The notes under the pieces are model-generated. The model ran no database searches. It saw nothing but the letters and a program-made list of their open reading frames with translations, and had not been told where the DNA came from. DNA of 29,060 bases from Candidatus Iainarchaeum sp. GTDB lineage: Archaea; Iainarchaeota; Iainarchaeia; Iainarchaeales; JAAZKV01. A program made the position numbers and the translations under genes. Below are positions 22,890-29,060 of the stretch, piece by piece; the first letter of the stretch is position 1, and every line of letters starts with the position of its first letter. The stretch is taken from contig JABHJM010000065.1 in assembly GCA_018691995.1 (NCBI GenBank), positions 1 to 29,060 of the forward strand, read 5' to 3'.

Positions 22890-23870
22890 ATGTCTGAGTT
22901 AATTCTTTGGTCGATAGCATTTATTGTAGGGCTAGCCGTGCTTGTAAAATCAAGTGATTACTTTACTGATAGTGCAGAAAAAATCGGGTTAAGATTTGGA
23001 ATTCCAGCATTTATTGTTGGTGTTACAATTGTTGCAATTGGGACAAGTCTTCCAGAACTTGTATCAGCACTAGTGGCAGTGTTTTTGGGAGCTCCGGAAA
23101 TTGGAATTGGAAATGTTGTTGGAGCAAATATTGTTAATATTCTTTTAATTATTGGACTTGTTTCAATTGTAAGTAAGAAAATAAAAATTTACTATGAACT
23201 AAAACACGTTGATCTTCCTTTCCTAATGGGTTCAACATTTCTTTTAGCTTTAGTTATATTTGATGGACAAGTAACAATTATTGAATCAGCTCTCTTAATT
23301 GTTGTTTTAGTAATCTATTTATGGTACACAATTTATTCAAGAACAGAAAGAAAAAATCCACAAATTAAAAAAGAATTTAAAAAAGAAAAAGAAATTTTAA
23401 AAGAAAAACATAAACTCAAAAAAAGTACTTGGGCGATTCTTGTTGGGGGAGCAGTATTTATATATCTTGGAGCAAACCTAACAGTGACTTCTGCAATAGA
23501 GCTTTCTGAAATTCTTGGAATAAGTAAAGATATAATTGCAATTAGTATTATTTCGCTTGGAACAACTCTTCCAGAACTAGCAGTAAGTGTTTCAGCAGCA
23601 AGAAAAAAGCAACCTGAAATTGCAATTGGAAATGTTCTTGGAAGTAATATTTTCAATTCACTAGCAGTTGTTGGAATTCCTGGACTTATTGGCGGAGTTC
23701 TTTTTGGTCCATTAATTTTTGAAATTTCTTTAGTTGCAATATTTGTTTTAATTGGAGCAACACTACTTTACCATTTCATGGTTGAAGATCGAGAAATTAC
23801 TATGTGGGAAGGCGGACTTCTTTTAGTATTTTATGTATTTTTCTTACTGTATTTATTTGGATTTGTGTGA
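22890..23870 (+). CDS. Calcium/sodium antiporter, CaCA family
   Basis: 326 residues from the ATG at 22890; a longer reading from 22788 would start before the promoter. About ten membrane helices in two inverted halves. The first alpha-repeat is VAIGTSLPELVSALVAVFLG with GNVVGANIVN; the second is ISLGTTLPELAVSVSAARKK with GNVLGSNIFN. The GTSLPE and GTTLPE acidic residues bind the exchanged cation. A Lys/Glu-rich loop between the halves is cytoplasmic. The family trades Ca2+ (some members K+ or Mg2+) against Na+ or H+. Monocistronic by its own TATA box. Its stop touches the stop of the convergent kinase-like gene. Confidence 0.93.
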   Translation: MSELILWSIAFIVGLAVLVKSSDYFTDSAEKIGLRFGIPAFIVGVTIVAIGTSLPELVSALVAVFLGAPEIGIGNVVGANIVNILLIIGLVSIVSKKIKIYYELKHVDLPFLMGSTFLLALVIFDGQVTIIESALLIVVLVIYLWYTIYSRTERKNPQIKKEFKKEKEILKEKHKLKKSTWAILVGGAVFIYLGANLTVTSAIELSEILGISKDIIAISIISLGTTLPELAVSVSAARKKQPEIAIGNVLGSNIFNSLAVVGIPGLIGGVLFGPLIFEISLVAIFVLIGATLLYHFMVEDREITMWEGGLLLVFYVFFLLYLFGFV

Positions 23871-24557
23871 CTAAAAGTCGTGTCCTAAAAAAGTCGAAGC
23901 TTTTGATTTAAGGATTGGATCAGGGTTAATTGAAAAGTAATGCTTCATAAGTTCAATTCGTTCAGGTTTTTTAAATATTGTTAAGTTTGCAAGTAAAATT
24001 CCAACATTATGTTCTGCGTGTGCTCTTTGTCTTCCACGTAATTCAAAGTGAGTTGATTTCATAGGTTTTATTGAGCCAAAGTCAATAATAACTCGATCAA
24101 GTTTTCCAGGAGATTTTTCGTAAATTATCCATGGTGAAAAAATATGTTCTTGTGCAGTTAACACAAACCCTTTTTTGTGCATCTTTGCTAGATCAGAAAC
24201 AATATTATTTGCTAAGCTTGGGGTTAATACTCCAAATTCTCGAGCATCTTTAATTGTTTGTTTAAGGGAATTCGTATAATCTCTTTGTTTCGCATAAACT
24301 CCTTTTGAAGTATTTTTAATTTCAGATAAGCCTGCTGTAGGGACTCCAATTGTTTCTAAATTTTTTGATATCGCATTCCATTCTTGAATTTTAGCAAGAG
24401 GTTCTCTAAAATATTTTATAACAAAAGGGGTTTCTTTATGTCTTCGTTTAGCATTTACTGTTTGTATTTCTCTTGCGTGAATTACTTCTTTAACGCTATT
24501 TGCTTGTTCGCTAGAATATTTTTTCCTACTAATTATTCTACTAAACCATGGACTCAT
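23871..24557 (-). CDS. Kinase-fold protein with a degenerate catalytic loop
   Basis: 228 residues. The order of landmarks is that of the RIO/aminoglycoside-kinase group: TPFVIKYFREP (Lys48 at the ATP-anchoring beta-3 place), helices with EWNAISKNLETIGVPTAG, a hinge-like region, then DLAKMHKKGFVLTAQEHIF, and VIIDFGSIKP with the DFG motif (159-161). After MHKKG one expects HGDLHPSN, but the sequence reads LTAQEHIFSPW, so the catalytic Asp and Asn are missing. DFG and Lys remain, so it may bind nucleotide without phosphotransfer. The gene starts opposite the HExxH protein gene, sharing a 92-bp promoter region. The fold assignment is by motif order and should be taken as moderate. Confidence 0.55.
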   Translation of the reverse strand: MSPWFSRIISRKKYSSEQANSVKEVIHAREIQTVNAKRRHKETPFVIKYFREPLAKIQEWNAISKNLETIGVPTAGLSEIKNTSKGVYAKQRDYTNSLKQTIKDAREFGVLTPSLANNIVSDLAKMHKKGFVLTAQEHIFSPWIIYEKSPGKLDRVIIDFGSIKPMKSTHFELRGRQRAHAEHNVGILLANLTIFKKPERIELMKHYFSINPDPILKSKASTFLGHDF

Positions 24558-24593
24558 AGTAATATATTTAGCAAATGTGTTTTTATTATCTTT

Positions 24594-24627
24594 TGGTTTA
24601 AAGGGGGGTTTTTTATTCTTTGAACCA
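24594..24627. promoter_or_regulatory. Inverted repeat in a divergent promoter
   Basis: TGGTTTAAAG pairs with CTTTGAACCA (one G-T pair) around a 14-base GGGGG/TTTTTT core. The left arm contains TTTAAA, a TATA candidate for the + gene at 24650. It is a possible operator between the kinase-like and HExxH genes. Confidence 0.35.
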
Positions 24628-24649
24628 CCAATATTATTAGTTGATTAAG

Positions 24650-25378
24650 ATGCGTAGAAGTAAATTAGGCGTTAGAGTTGCTAAAGCAAAAAAAGCACGT
24701 TTAAGTGCGACTGAGTTTGAACAAGCAAATGCAAGATTACAAGCAATAAAAAAAGAAGTTGGTAGTCAAGGGATGAAATATTTTCCTGCAATGGAAAAAA
24801 CATTGAAAACGACATTGAAGTTTATTCCAAAGCAAATTATTGAAAAAGTTTTACAAAAAACAGGTAAAACTTATGGCGAATATATTCAAGGAATTTATAG
24901 CAGGGTTTTATTTGTGCCACAATCTTGGTTTAGAGAAATGGAACAATTAACAGGGCATGGATCAAAAAATCTTCGTGCACTTTTTTTTAATGGACACTTT
25001 ATTTTACCTGCAAATAAAGCAAGACTTACTGAAACAGTTTCTTTTTTTTTAATGCATGAATTTGTCCATGGATTTGATATGGTTTCAGGAATTAAGCGAA
25101 ATTCAGTTTCAATTGAGGCACTTGCATACTCAATTCAACTATTCTCTTATGGTGAAAAAGCGGGGGCTGAAGCAATTAAAGATTATAGTCCTGTTGGTGA
25201 GTTGTATGGTGATCGCAAAACAGGTCTTGAAACTGGAAGGGAAGCTGCTAAAGCAGCAATTGAATTAAAATCAAAAATGGGCGCATTAACCGTTGAGAAA
25301 TTTTTCCACACTTTATTCACAATGGGAAATATTGATTCAAAAAGAATTGGAATGCTAAAAAGAGAATTACTTAAATAA
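24650..25378 (+). CDS. Putative zinc metallopeptidase-like protein with HExxH
   Basis: 242 residues from the ATG at 24650 (a TTG at 24641 is in frame but weaker). A Lys/Arg-rich start leads to helices, then YSRVLFVPQSWFREMEQLTG and NGHFILPANKARLTETVSFF. FLMHEFVHGFDM carries HEFVH (136-140), a zincin active site; Glu156 in VSIEALAYSIQ lies 16 residues after the second His and could be the third zinc ligand, as in gluzincins. No signal peptide is seen, so it is probably cytoplasmic. The later part is helical (GREAAKAAIELKSKMG). Family not named; activity inferred from the HExxH pattern only. Confidence 0.7.
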   Translation: MRRSKLGVRVAKAKKARLSATEFEQANARLQAIKKEVGSQGMKYFPAMEKTLKTTLKFIPKQIIEKVLQKTGKTYGEYIQGIYSRVLFVPQSWFREMEQLTGHGSKNLRALFFNGHFILPANKARLTETVSFFLMHEFVHGFDMVSGIKRNSVSIEALAYSIQLFSYGEKAGAEAIKDYSPVGELYGDRKTGLETGREAAKAAIELKSKMGALTVEKFFHTLFTMGNIDSKRIGMLKRELLK

Positions 25379-25415
25379 CAAAACAAATTAATACTACTTT
25401 ATAGTTAATATTTCA

Positions 25416-26333
25416 ATGGAAAAAGCACAGGGAACTTTTTGGAACCAAGCGAAACATAGTTTTGTGGGTGTGATGAACCTTAGTTCGCCACAAAGTTCCA
25501 TCAAAAAAGCGCGAGCGCAAGGTGCGATTGAGTATTTACTTATTATTGCTGCTGCGGTTTTGGTTGTTTCAATTGTTATCATTGCAGTTACTGGAGCACT
25601 TGGAGGCGGACAAAACCAAACAGATGCTAGTATAACTTCGCAAGGAAATAGTTTTAGCAAGTTAGCTTTAACAAATATTGAAGATAACATGGTACTATAT
25701 TGGAAATTAAATGATGGGACAGTTAATGATTACTTTGAAATAAATAATGGGAGTACTTCAAATGTTGATTTGGGTGTACAAGGAAAATATGGGAAAGGGG
25801 CAAAGCTTAGTGGTCCTAATTCTTATCTTATTTTAAGTAGAGGGATTGCAATCGGAAACAATGTTACTTATGGCGGTTGGGTTAAATTTGATAATTTTGA
25901 TTGTCCTGATAATTATTGTGTTTTTGTTGAACAGGATGGTGCTGATGAAGATAGTTATCAAATTTATACAGATGCGACCAATTTTAGGGGCGCTACATCA
26001 AGTGAAAGTAAAGTTTATTGTTGGGATGGTGATGTTGATAACTACAGTGCTTCGATTATGGGTGAAGGATATCTAGTAAGTGCAGAAGTTTGGCATAATA
26101 TTTTATGTGTTCATAATGGAGAAGAGATGTGTGTTTGGGTTGATGGGAAAAAAGGAGATTGTTGGGATACTTCAAAGGAAGTAAATAGTAATGTTCATTT
26201 TGGAGTTGGTGGACTTAAAGAAATGAGTGAATATTGGATGCAAGGAACGGTTGATGAGATCATGGTTTGGAATAGAACATTAAAAGATTCTGAGCTAAAA
26301 GCACTTTTTGAAATCGGCGCAGAAATCCGCTAG
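25416..26333 (+). CDS. Pilin-like secreted LamG-domain protein with class III signal peptide
   Basis: 305 residues. The segment KKARAQGAIEYLLIIAAAVL (31-50) is a class III (archaellin/type IV pilin) signal: basic residues, a cleavage site before QGAIEY, Glu39, and a hydrophobic helix to about 58 that builds the filament core. Residues from about 85 form a LamG/concanavalin-like beta sandwich (MVLYWKLNDGTVNDYF, VTYGGWVKFDNF, VWHNILCVHNGEEMCVWVDG, QGTVDEIMVWNRTLKDSELK). Several Cys (DCPDNYC and others) could form disulfides. It would be displayed on the surface, perhaps as a glycan-binding pilus subunit. Starting at 25416 gives a 34-residue leader; an ATG at 25473 would give a shorter one of about 15, nearer to typical. 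It lies just before the rRNA promoter. Confidence 0.9.
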   Translation: MEKAQGTFWNQAKHSFVGVMNLSSPQSSIKKARAQGAIEYLLIIAAAVLVVSIVIIAVTGALGGGQNQTDASITSQGNSFSKLALTNIEDNMVLYWKLNDGTVNDYFEINNGSTSNVDLGVQGKYGKGAKLSGPNSYLILSRGIAIGNNVTYGGWVKFDNFDCPDNYCVFVEQDGADEDSYQIYTDATNFRGATSSESKVYCWDGDVDNYSASIMGEGYLVSAEVWHNILCVHNGEEMCVWVDGKKGDCWDTSKEVNSNVHFGVGGLKEMSEYWMQGTVDEIMVWNRTLKDSELKALFEIGAEIR

Positions 26334-26353
26334 AAATGCATTTTTCCACAATA

Positions 26354-26365
26354 CATTTATAAATG
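26354..26365 (+). promoter_or_regulatory. Promoter of the rRNA operon
   Basis: CATTTATAAATG, a perfect 12-bp palindrome holding TTTATAAA, 20 bp after the pilin-like gene. Initiation would be near 26385, giving a leader of about 350 nt before the 16S. Confidence 0.6.
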
Positions 26366-26384
26366 TTGAGAGATGGTATATGTA

Positions 26385-26733
26385 TAGCAATTGACGTCTC
26401 TGGTGAGCGCATTGCAAGAGTTAATTGAATAATTGGTTTTTACTAATTATTGCAAGTTCTCGAGTTGAACACCTTAGTTTTTGACTAAGATTCAATGATA
26501 TAAATTGAAGAATTTGAGTTTGTGGCGTAAGCCATTGAGCAATAATAATTCATGTGAGCATTACTGTTTTTAGTAATGTGATGTTGGTTAGTAGATGGTA
26601 ATAAGTGATAAAGATTTTTAGCTTAAAACCAATTCTATTAAAAGTTTCAAAATAACAATACAATGTCAGAATACTTTTTAATTAACGGCTAATTCATTTA
26701 TGAATTGTAATTAAGAAGTTTAGTATCAAGTTG
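26385..26733 (+). other. Pre-16S leader, about 350 nt, rich in hairpins
   Basis: No gene seen. Perfect hairpins: GCAAT/ATTGC (26387-26415), AATAATTGG-TTTTTA-CTAATTATT with one G-T pair (26428-26451), CTTAGT-TTTTG-ACTAAG (26473-26489), TTCAAT/ATTGAA (26491-26509), TGGC-GTAA-GCCA with a GNRA loop (26523-26534), CATTACT-GTTTTT-AGTAATG (26559-26578). Three have T5-containing loops closed by related AGT/ACT stems. ATTATTGC (26446-26453) can also pair with GCAATAAT (26540-26547), an alternative to the second hairpin that would enclose the middle ones. Confidence 0.6.
26673..26719 (+). other. Strong hairpin 14 nt before the 16S 5' end
   Basis: ACTTTTTAATTA (26673-26684) pairs fully with TAATTAAGAAGT (26708-26719), one G-T pair included, enclosing a second stem AATTCA-TTTA-TGAATT (26691-26706) and an asymmetric ACGGCT/G bulge. 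Local, not a stem spanning the 16S. Probably a processing or assembly element. Confidence 0.55.
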
Positions 26734-28219
26734 ATTTCCAGCTGATCCTACTGGCGGAAACCGCTATCGAAATCCGGCTTAAGACATGCAAGTCACAAGG
26801 CTCGGAAGAGTTCTTGGCGAACGGCTCAGTAACACGTAGCTAATCTACCCTTGAGAGGAGTTAACCCCGGGAAACTGGGATTAATGCTCCATAGACAATA
26901 TATACTGGAATGTTTTATTGTCCAAATGGTCTTTCTATTCCGAAAGTAATCGCTCAAGGATGAGGCTGCGGCGCATTAGGTTGTTGGCGGGGTAACTGCC
27001 CACCAAGCCGATGATGCGTACGGGCCCTGAAAGGGGGAGCCCGGAGAAGGGAACTGAGACAAGGTCCCTAGCCCTACGGGGTGCAGCAGTCGCGGAACCT
27101 TTACAATGCACGAAAGTGTGATCGGGGGATTTCGAGTGCTCTCACTGAGAGCTTTTGCCAAACCTAAATCGTTTGGCGAATAAAGAGGGGGTAATATACG
27201 TGCCAGCCGCCGCGGTAATACGTAACCTCTAAGTGGTTTCCACTTGTATTGGGCCTAAAACACCTGTAGCCTGTGTAATCAGTCCTTGGTGAAATCTGAC
27301 CGCTCAACGGTTAGAATTGCTAAGGATACTGTTATGCTTGAGGAAGGAAGACGTAAAGAGAATTTTTGGGGTAGCGGTGAAATGTGATGATCCCAAAAGG
27401 ACTACCAGTAGCGAAGGCGCTTTACGAGGACTATCCTGACGGTGAGAGATGAAAGCTGGGGGAGCGACCAGGATTAGATACCCTGTTAGTCCCAGCCGTA
27501 AACGATGTGGACTAGGTGTTCTGTATTCTACATGGATATGGAGTGCCGTAGCGAAGGCATTAAGTCCACTGCCTGGGGAGTACGCCCGCAAGGGTGAAAC
27601 TTAATGGAATTGGCGGGGGCTCACTACAAGGGGTGGATGCTGCGGTTTAATTGGATACAACGCCCGAAAATCTTACCAGGGAAGACAGCAGAGTGATGAA
27701 CAGCCTGAAGGGCTTTTTTGACGCGCTGAGAGGTCCTGTATGGCCACCGCCAGCTCGTACCGTGAGGCATCCTGTTAACTCAGGCAACGGGCGAGACCCA
27801 CGCTTCTAGTTGCTACTTCGACTTTTGTCGGGGGCACTCTAGAGGGACAGCGAGAGTAATCTCGAGGAAGGAGTGGTCAACGGTAGGTCTGTATGAGCCG
27901 AATTTCCTGGGCCACACGCGGCACACAATGGTTGAGACAATGGGTTGCTAACCCGAAAGGGGGCGCTAATCTCCGAAACTCAACCTCAGTTCGGATTGAG
28001 GGTTGTAACTCACCCTCATGAAGCTGGAATCCCCAGTAATCGCAAGTCATTAACTTGCGGTGAATACGTCCCTGAGCCTTGCACACACCGCCCATCAAGC
28101 CAGCCGAGTGGAGTTTGGATGAGTCTGCTTCTTTATGATGCAGCCAATTCTTGGCTTCGCGAGGGGGGCTAAGTTGTAACAAGGTGTCCGTAGGGGAACC
28201 TGCGGACGGATCACCTCCT
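26734..28219 (+). rRNA. rrs: 16S ribosomal RNA
   Basis: Complete small-subunit rRNA, about 1486 nt; the 5' end is set by analogy (ATTTCCAGCTGATCC) and may be off by a few bases. Conserved blocks in order: TGATCCTACTGGCGG, GTGCCAGCCGCCGCGGTAA at 27200 (the 530 loop), AATTGGCGGGGGCTCACTAC, GCAACGGGCGAGACCC, TTGCACACACCGCCC (decoding site) and the 3' end GGATCACCTCCT with the anti-Shine-Dalgarno. TTTAATTGGATACAACGCC has the archaeal form. Several universal-primer sites carry mismatches. No intron is evident. Reading-frame pieces inside are shadows. Confidence 0.98.
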
Positions 28220-28500
28220 AAAAAAAAGAAATCAAGTTTTTGTGTGAAAACAAGTATCTTTCTTCGACAAGAAGTTTTTTGAAGTGTAAAAATCTGTTCA
28301 CACTTCTACTAACCAATTAATATTTAGTAATAGGCAAGAGGCTATCAAAGATAGCACCAAGCAAAATTAAAAATTTTGCGGATAAAACAAAACAAATGTT
28401 TTGTTGAATTTCTTGTTTGAATGGATTAGAAGAAGGTTCGACCTAAAAGTGCAAGTGAAAGGTTTTCTCTTGTAAAGGGAGAATTTTTTACAACCGTTCT
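28220..28500 (+). other. 16S to tRNA-Ala spacer with hairpins
   Basis: No gene. Hairpins: GAAGTGT/ACACTTC (28281-28306), GCTATC-AAA-GATAGC (28341-28355), GCAAAATT-AAA-AATTTTGC (28361-28379), AACAAAAC-AAAT-GTTTTGTT (28386-28405). I found no clear bulge-helix-bulge processing stem pairing with the 16S leader. Confidence 0.6.
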
Positions 28501-28573
28501 GGGCTTGTAGCTCAGCTGGTAGAGCACTCCCCTTGCACGGGAGAGGTCGGGGGTTCAATTCCCTCCGAGTCCA
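28501..28573 (+). tRNA. tRNA-Ala (anticodon TGC)
   Basis: 73 nt cloverleaf, no intron, CCA not encoded. Acceptor GGGCTTG pairs with CGAGTCC, discriminator A. D-stem GCTC/GAGC, anticodon stem CTCCC/GGGAG around CTTGCAC (anticodon TGC, reads GCA and probably other Ala codons), T-arm GGGGG-TTCAATT-CCCTC. The G3-T70 wobble next to the acceptor end is the alanine identity element. Placement between 16S and 23S is usual for euryarchaeal-type operons. Confidence 0.97.
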
Positions 28574-28877
28574 CTTGAAATTTGTATTAACCTGCAAATT
28601 TCAATTGTTAAATATTTTATCTTCGGATAAGATGTTGAAGCAAAAGTTGCTACCAAACATTAAGAACAACAATGCGTTGTTCGTTTGGAATGTGCATATT
28701 TTTTGTGCACTCCCATTCCAAGTTATTTTGGGATGGAAGGGCAAGCTATGGATAGAAGAAGTCCTACTCCTCTTTTGAGGAAAGGATTTTTTACATTTAT
28801 AGTCGCATAGGAAGCGATTTCCGCAAGCGTTAAATAGCGTAACAAGTAAGACCAAATAGTTTTACAAAAAGTTTAGT
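28574..28877 (+). other. tRNA-Ala to 23S spacer with hairpins
   Basis: No gene. TTGAAATTTG pairs with CAAATTTCAA directly after the tRNA (28575-28604). TTATC-TTCG-GATAA carries a UUCG tetraloop (28617-28630). CCAAAC plus GAACAAC pair with GTTGTTC plus GTTTGG (28653-28688). Then GTGCA/TGCAC (28692-28710) and CCATTCCAA/TTGGGATGG (28713-28736). Confidence 0.6.
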
Positions 28878-29060
28878 AGGCAACGTTACGCCAGCTAGTG
28901 GATGACTAGGCTCGAGCACTGATTAAGGACGTGGCAAGCTGCGATAAGCTTTGGCGAGAAGCATGCATTCGTTGAACCAAAGATATCTGAATTATTCAGT
29001 AATGAAAGGGAACCCGGTGAACTGAATCATCTAAGTAACCGGAGGAAAAGAAAACAATAG
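28878..29060 (+). rRNA. rrl: 23S ribosomal RNA, 5' part
   Basis: The first about 180 nt of the large-subunit rRNA; it runs off the right edge. AGTGGATGACTAGGCTCGAG, ACGTGGCAAGCTGCGATAAG and GAACCCGGTGAACTGAATCA match the archaeal 23S start, and CCGGAGGAAAAGAAAACAATAG the following block. The stretch between GCGATAAGC and GGGAACCCGG is shorter than in most archaea. The exact 5' end may be off by about 10 bases. Confidence 0.9.

Noticed and set aside
26976..28182. Open frames inside the 16S region
   Set aside because: They lie in conserved rRNA and have no protein-like pattern.
1..29060. CRISPR array, transposase, integrase or phage genes
   Set aside because: No regularly spaced repeats and no such proteins were seen in the window.
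28878..29060. Intron or rearrangement at the start of the 23S
   Set aside because: The shortened region keeps conserved blocks in the normal order, so natural reduction of a variable helix is simpler.

Overview
This AT-rich window (roughly one third G+C by eye) comes from an archaeal chromosome. The 16S rRNA is archaeal in its signature regions but diverged. The start of the 23S is compact. Many genes have a TATA box 24-28 bp before the start codon, the layout of leaderless archaeal transcripts, and others use GGTG/GGAGG ribosome sites matching the intact anti-Shine-Dalgarno end of the 16S. An eL41-like ribosomal protein and a class III (archaellin/pilin-type) signal peptide are also present. 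The small mosaic gene set, with bacterial-type gpmI, uvrABC and a metK fragment, suggests a DPANN lineage of the Woesearchaeota/Pacearchaeota kind. That placement is inference; only a 16S tree would settle it.

Layout. 1-2944 (+): the end of phosphoglycerate mutase, CTP synthase, a CYTH-fold protein overlapping it, a 46-residue microprotein and eL41. 3012-5454 (-): a GIDE-LemA membrane fusion and a UbiA-family prenyltransferase. 5505-7150 (+): a methyltransferase, a RecA/KaiC-fold protein without a P-loop and a small membrane protein. 7172-8762 (-): a cupin/MetK chimera and two unknown genes. 8906-15895: uvrA, uvrC and uvrB on the + strand, with an unknown basic protein on the - strand between uvrA and uvrC. 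15896-18926: a VOC protein, a DEAD-box helicase with a long RGG/SRG tail and a structured leader, a RibL-like nucleotidyltransferase and an HxlR regulator. 18976-22807: a thiol/metal locus holding a membrane-anchored winged-helix regulator, a DUF411 lipoprotein, an eight-cysteine exported protein, a DsbA-like oxidoreductase, a ferredoxin-like protein and a membrane protein with a CSAC motif. 22890-26333: a CaCA exchanger, a degenerate kinase-like protein, an HExxH protein and a pilin-like LamG protein. 26354-29060: the rRNA operon, running from the promoter through a hairpin-rich leader, 16S, tRNA-Ala(TGC) and 23S (partial).

How the genes relate. UvrA, UvrB and UvrC together form a nucleotide excision repair set, but UvrC lacks its cysteine cluster and its HhH tail. 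The 18570-22807 block reads as an envelope redox or copper-handling system with two candidate local regulators and a candidate operator beside hxlR. The main oddities are the in-frame cupin/MetK fusion, the reduced UvrC, the thiol/metal locus, the kinase-like protein with a lost catalytic loop, the duplicated ribosome-site leader of the helicase, and perfect short hairpins filling every non-coding part of the rRNA operon.
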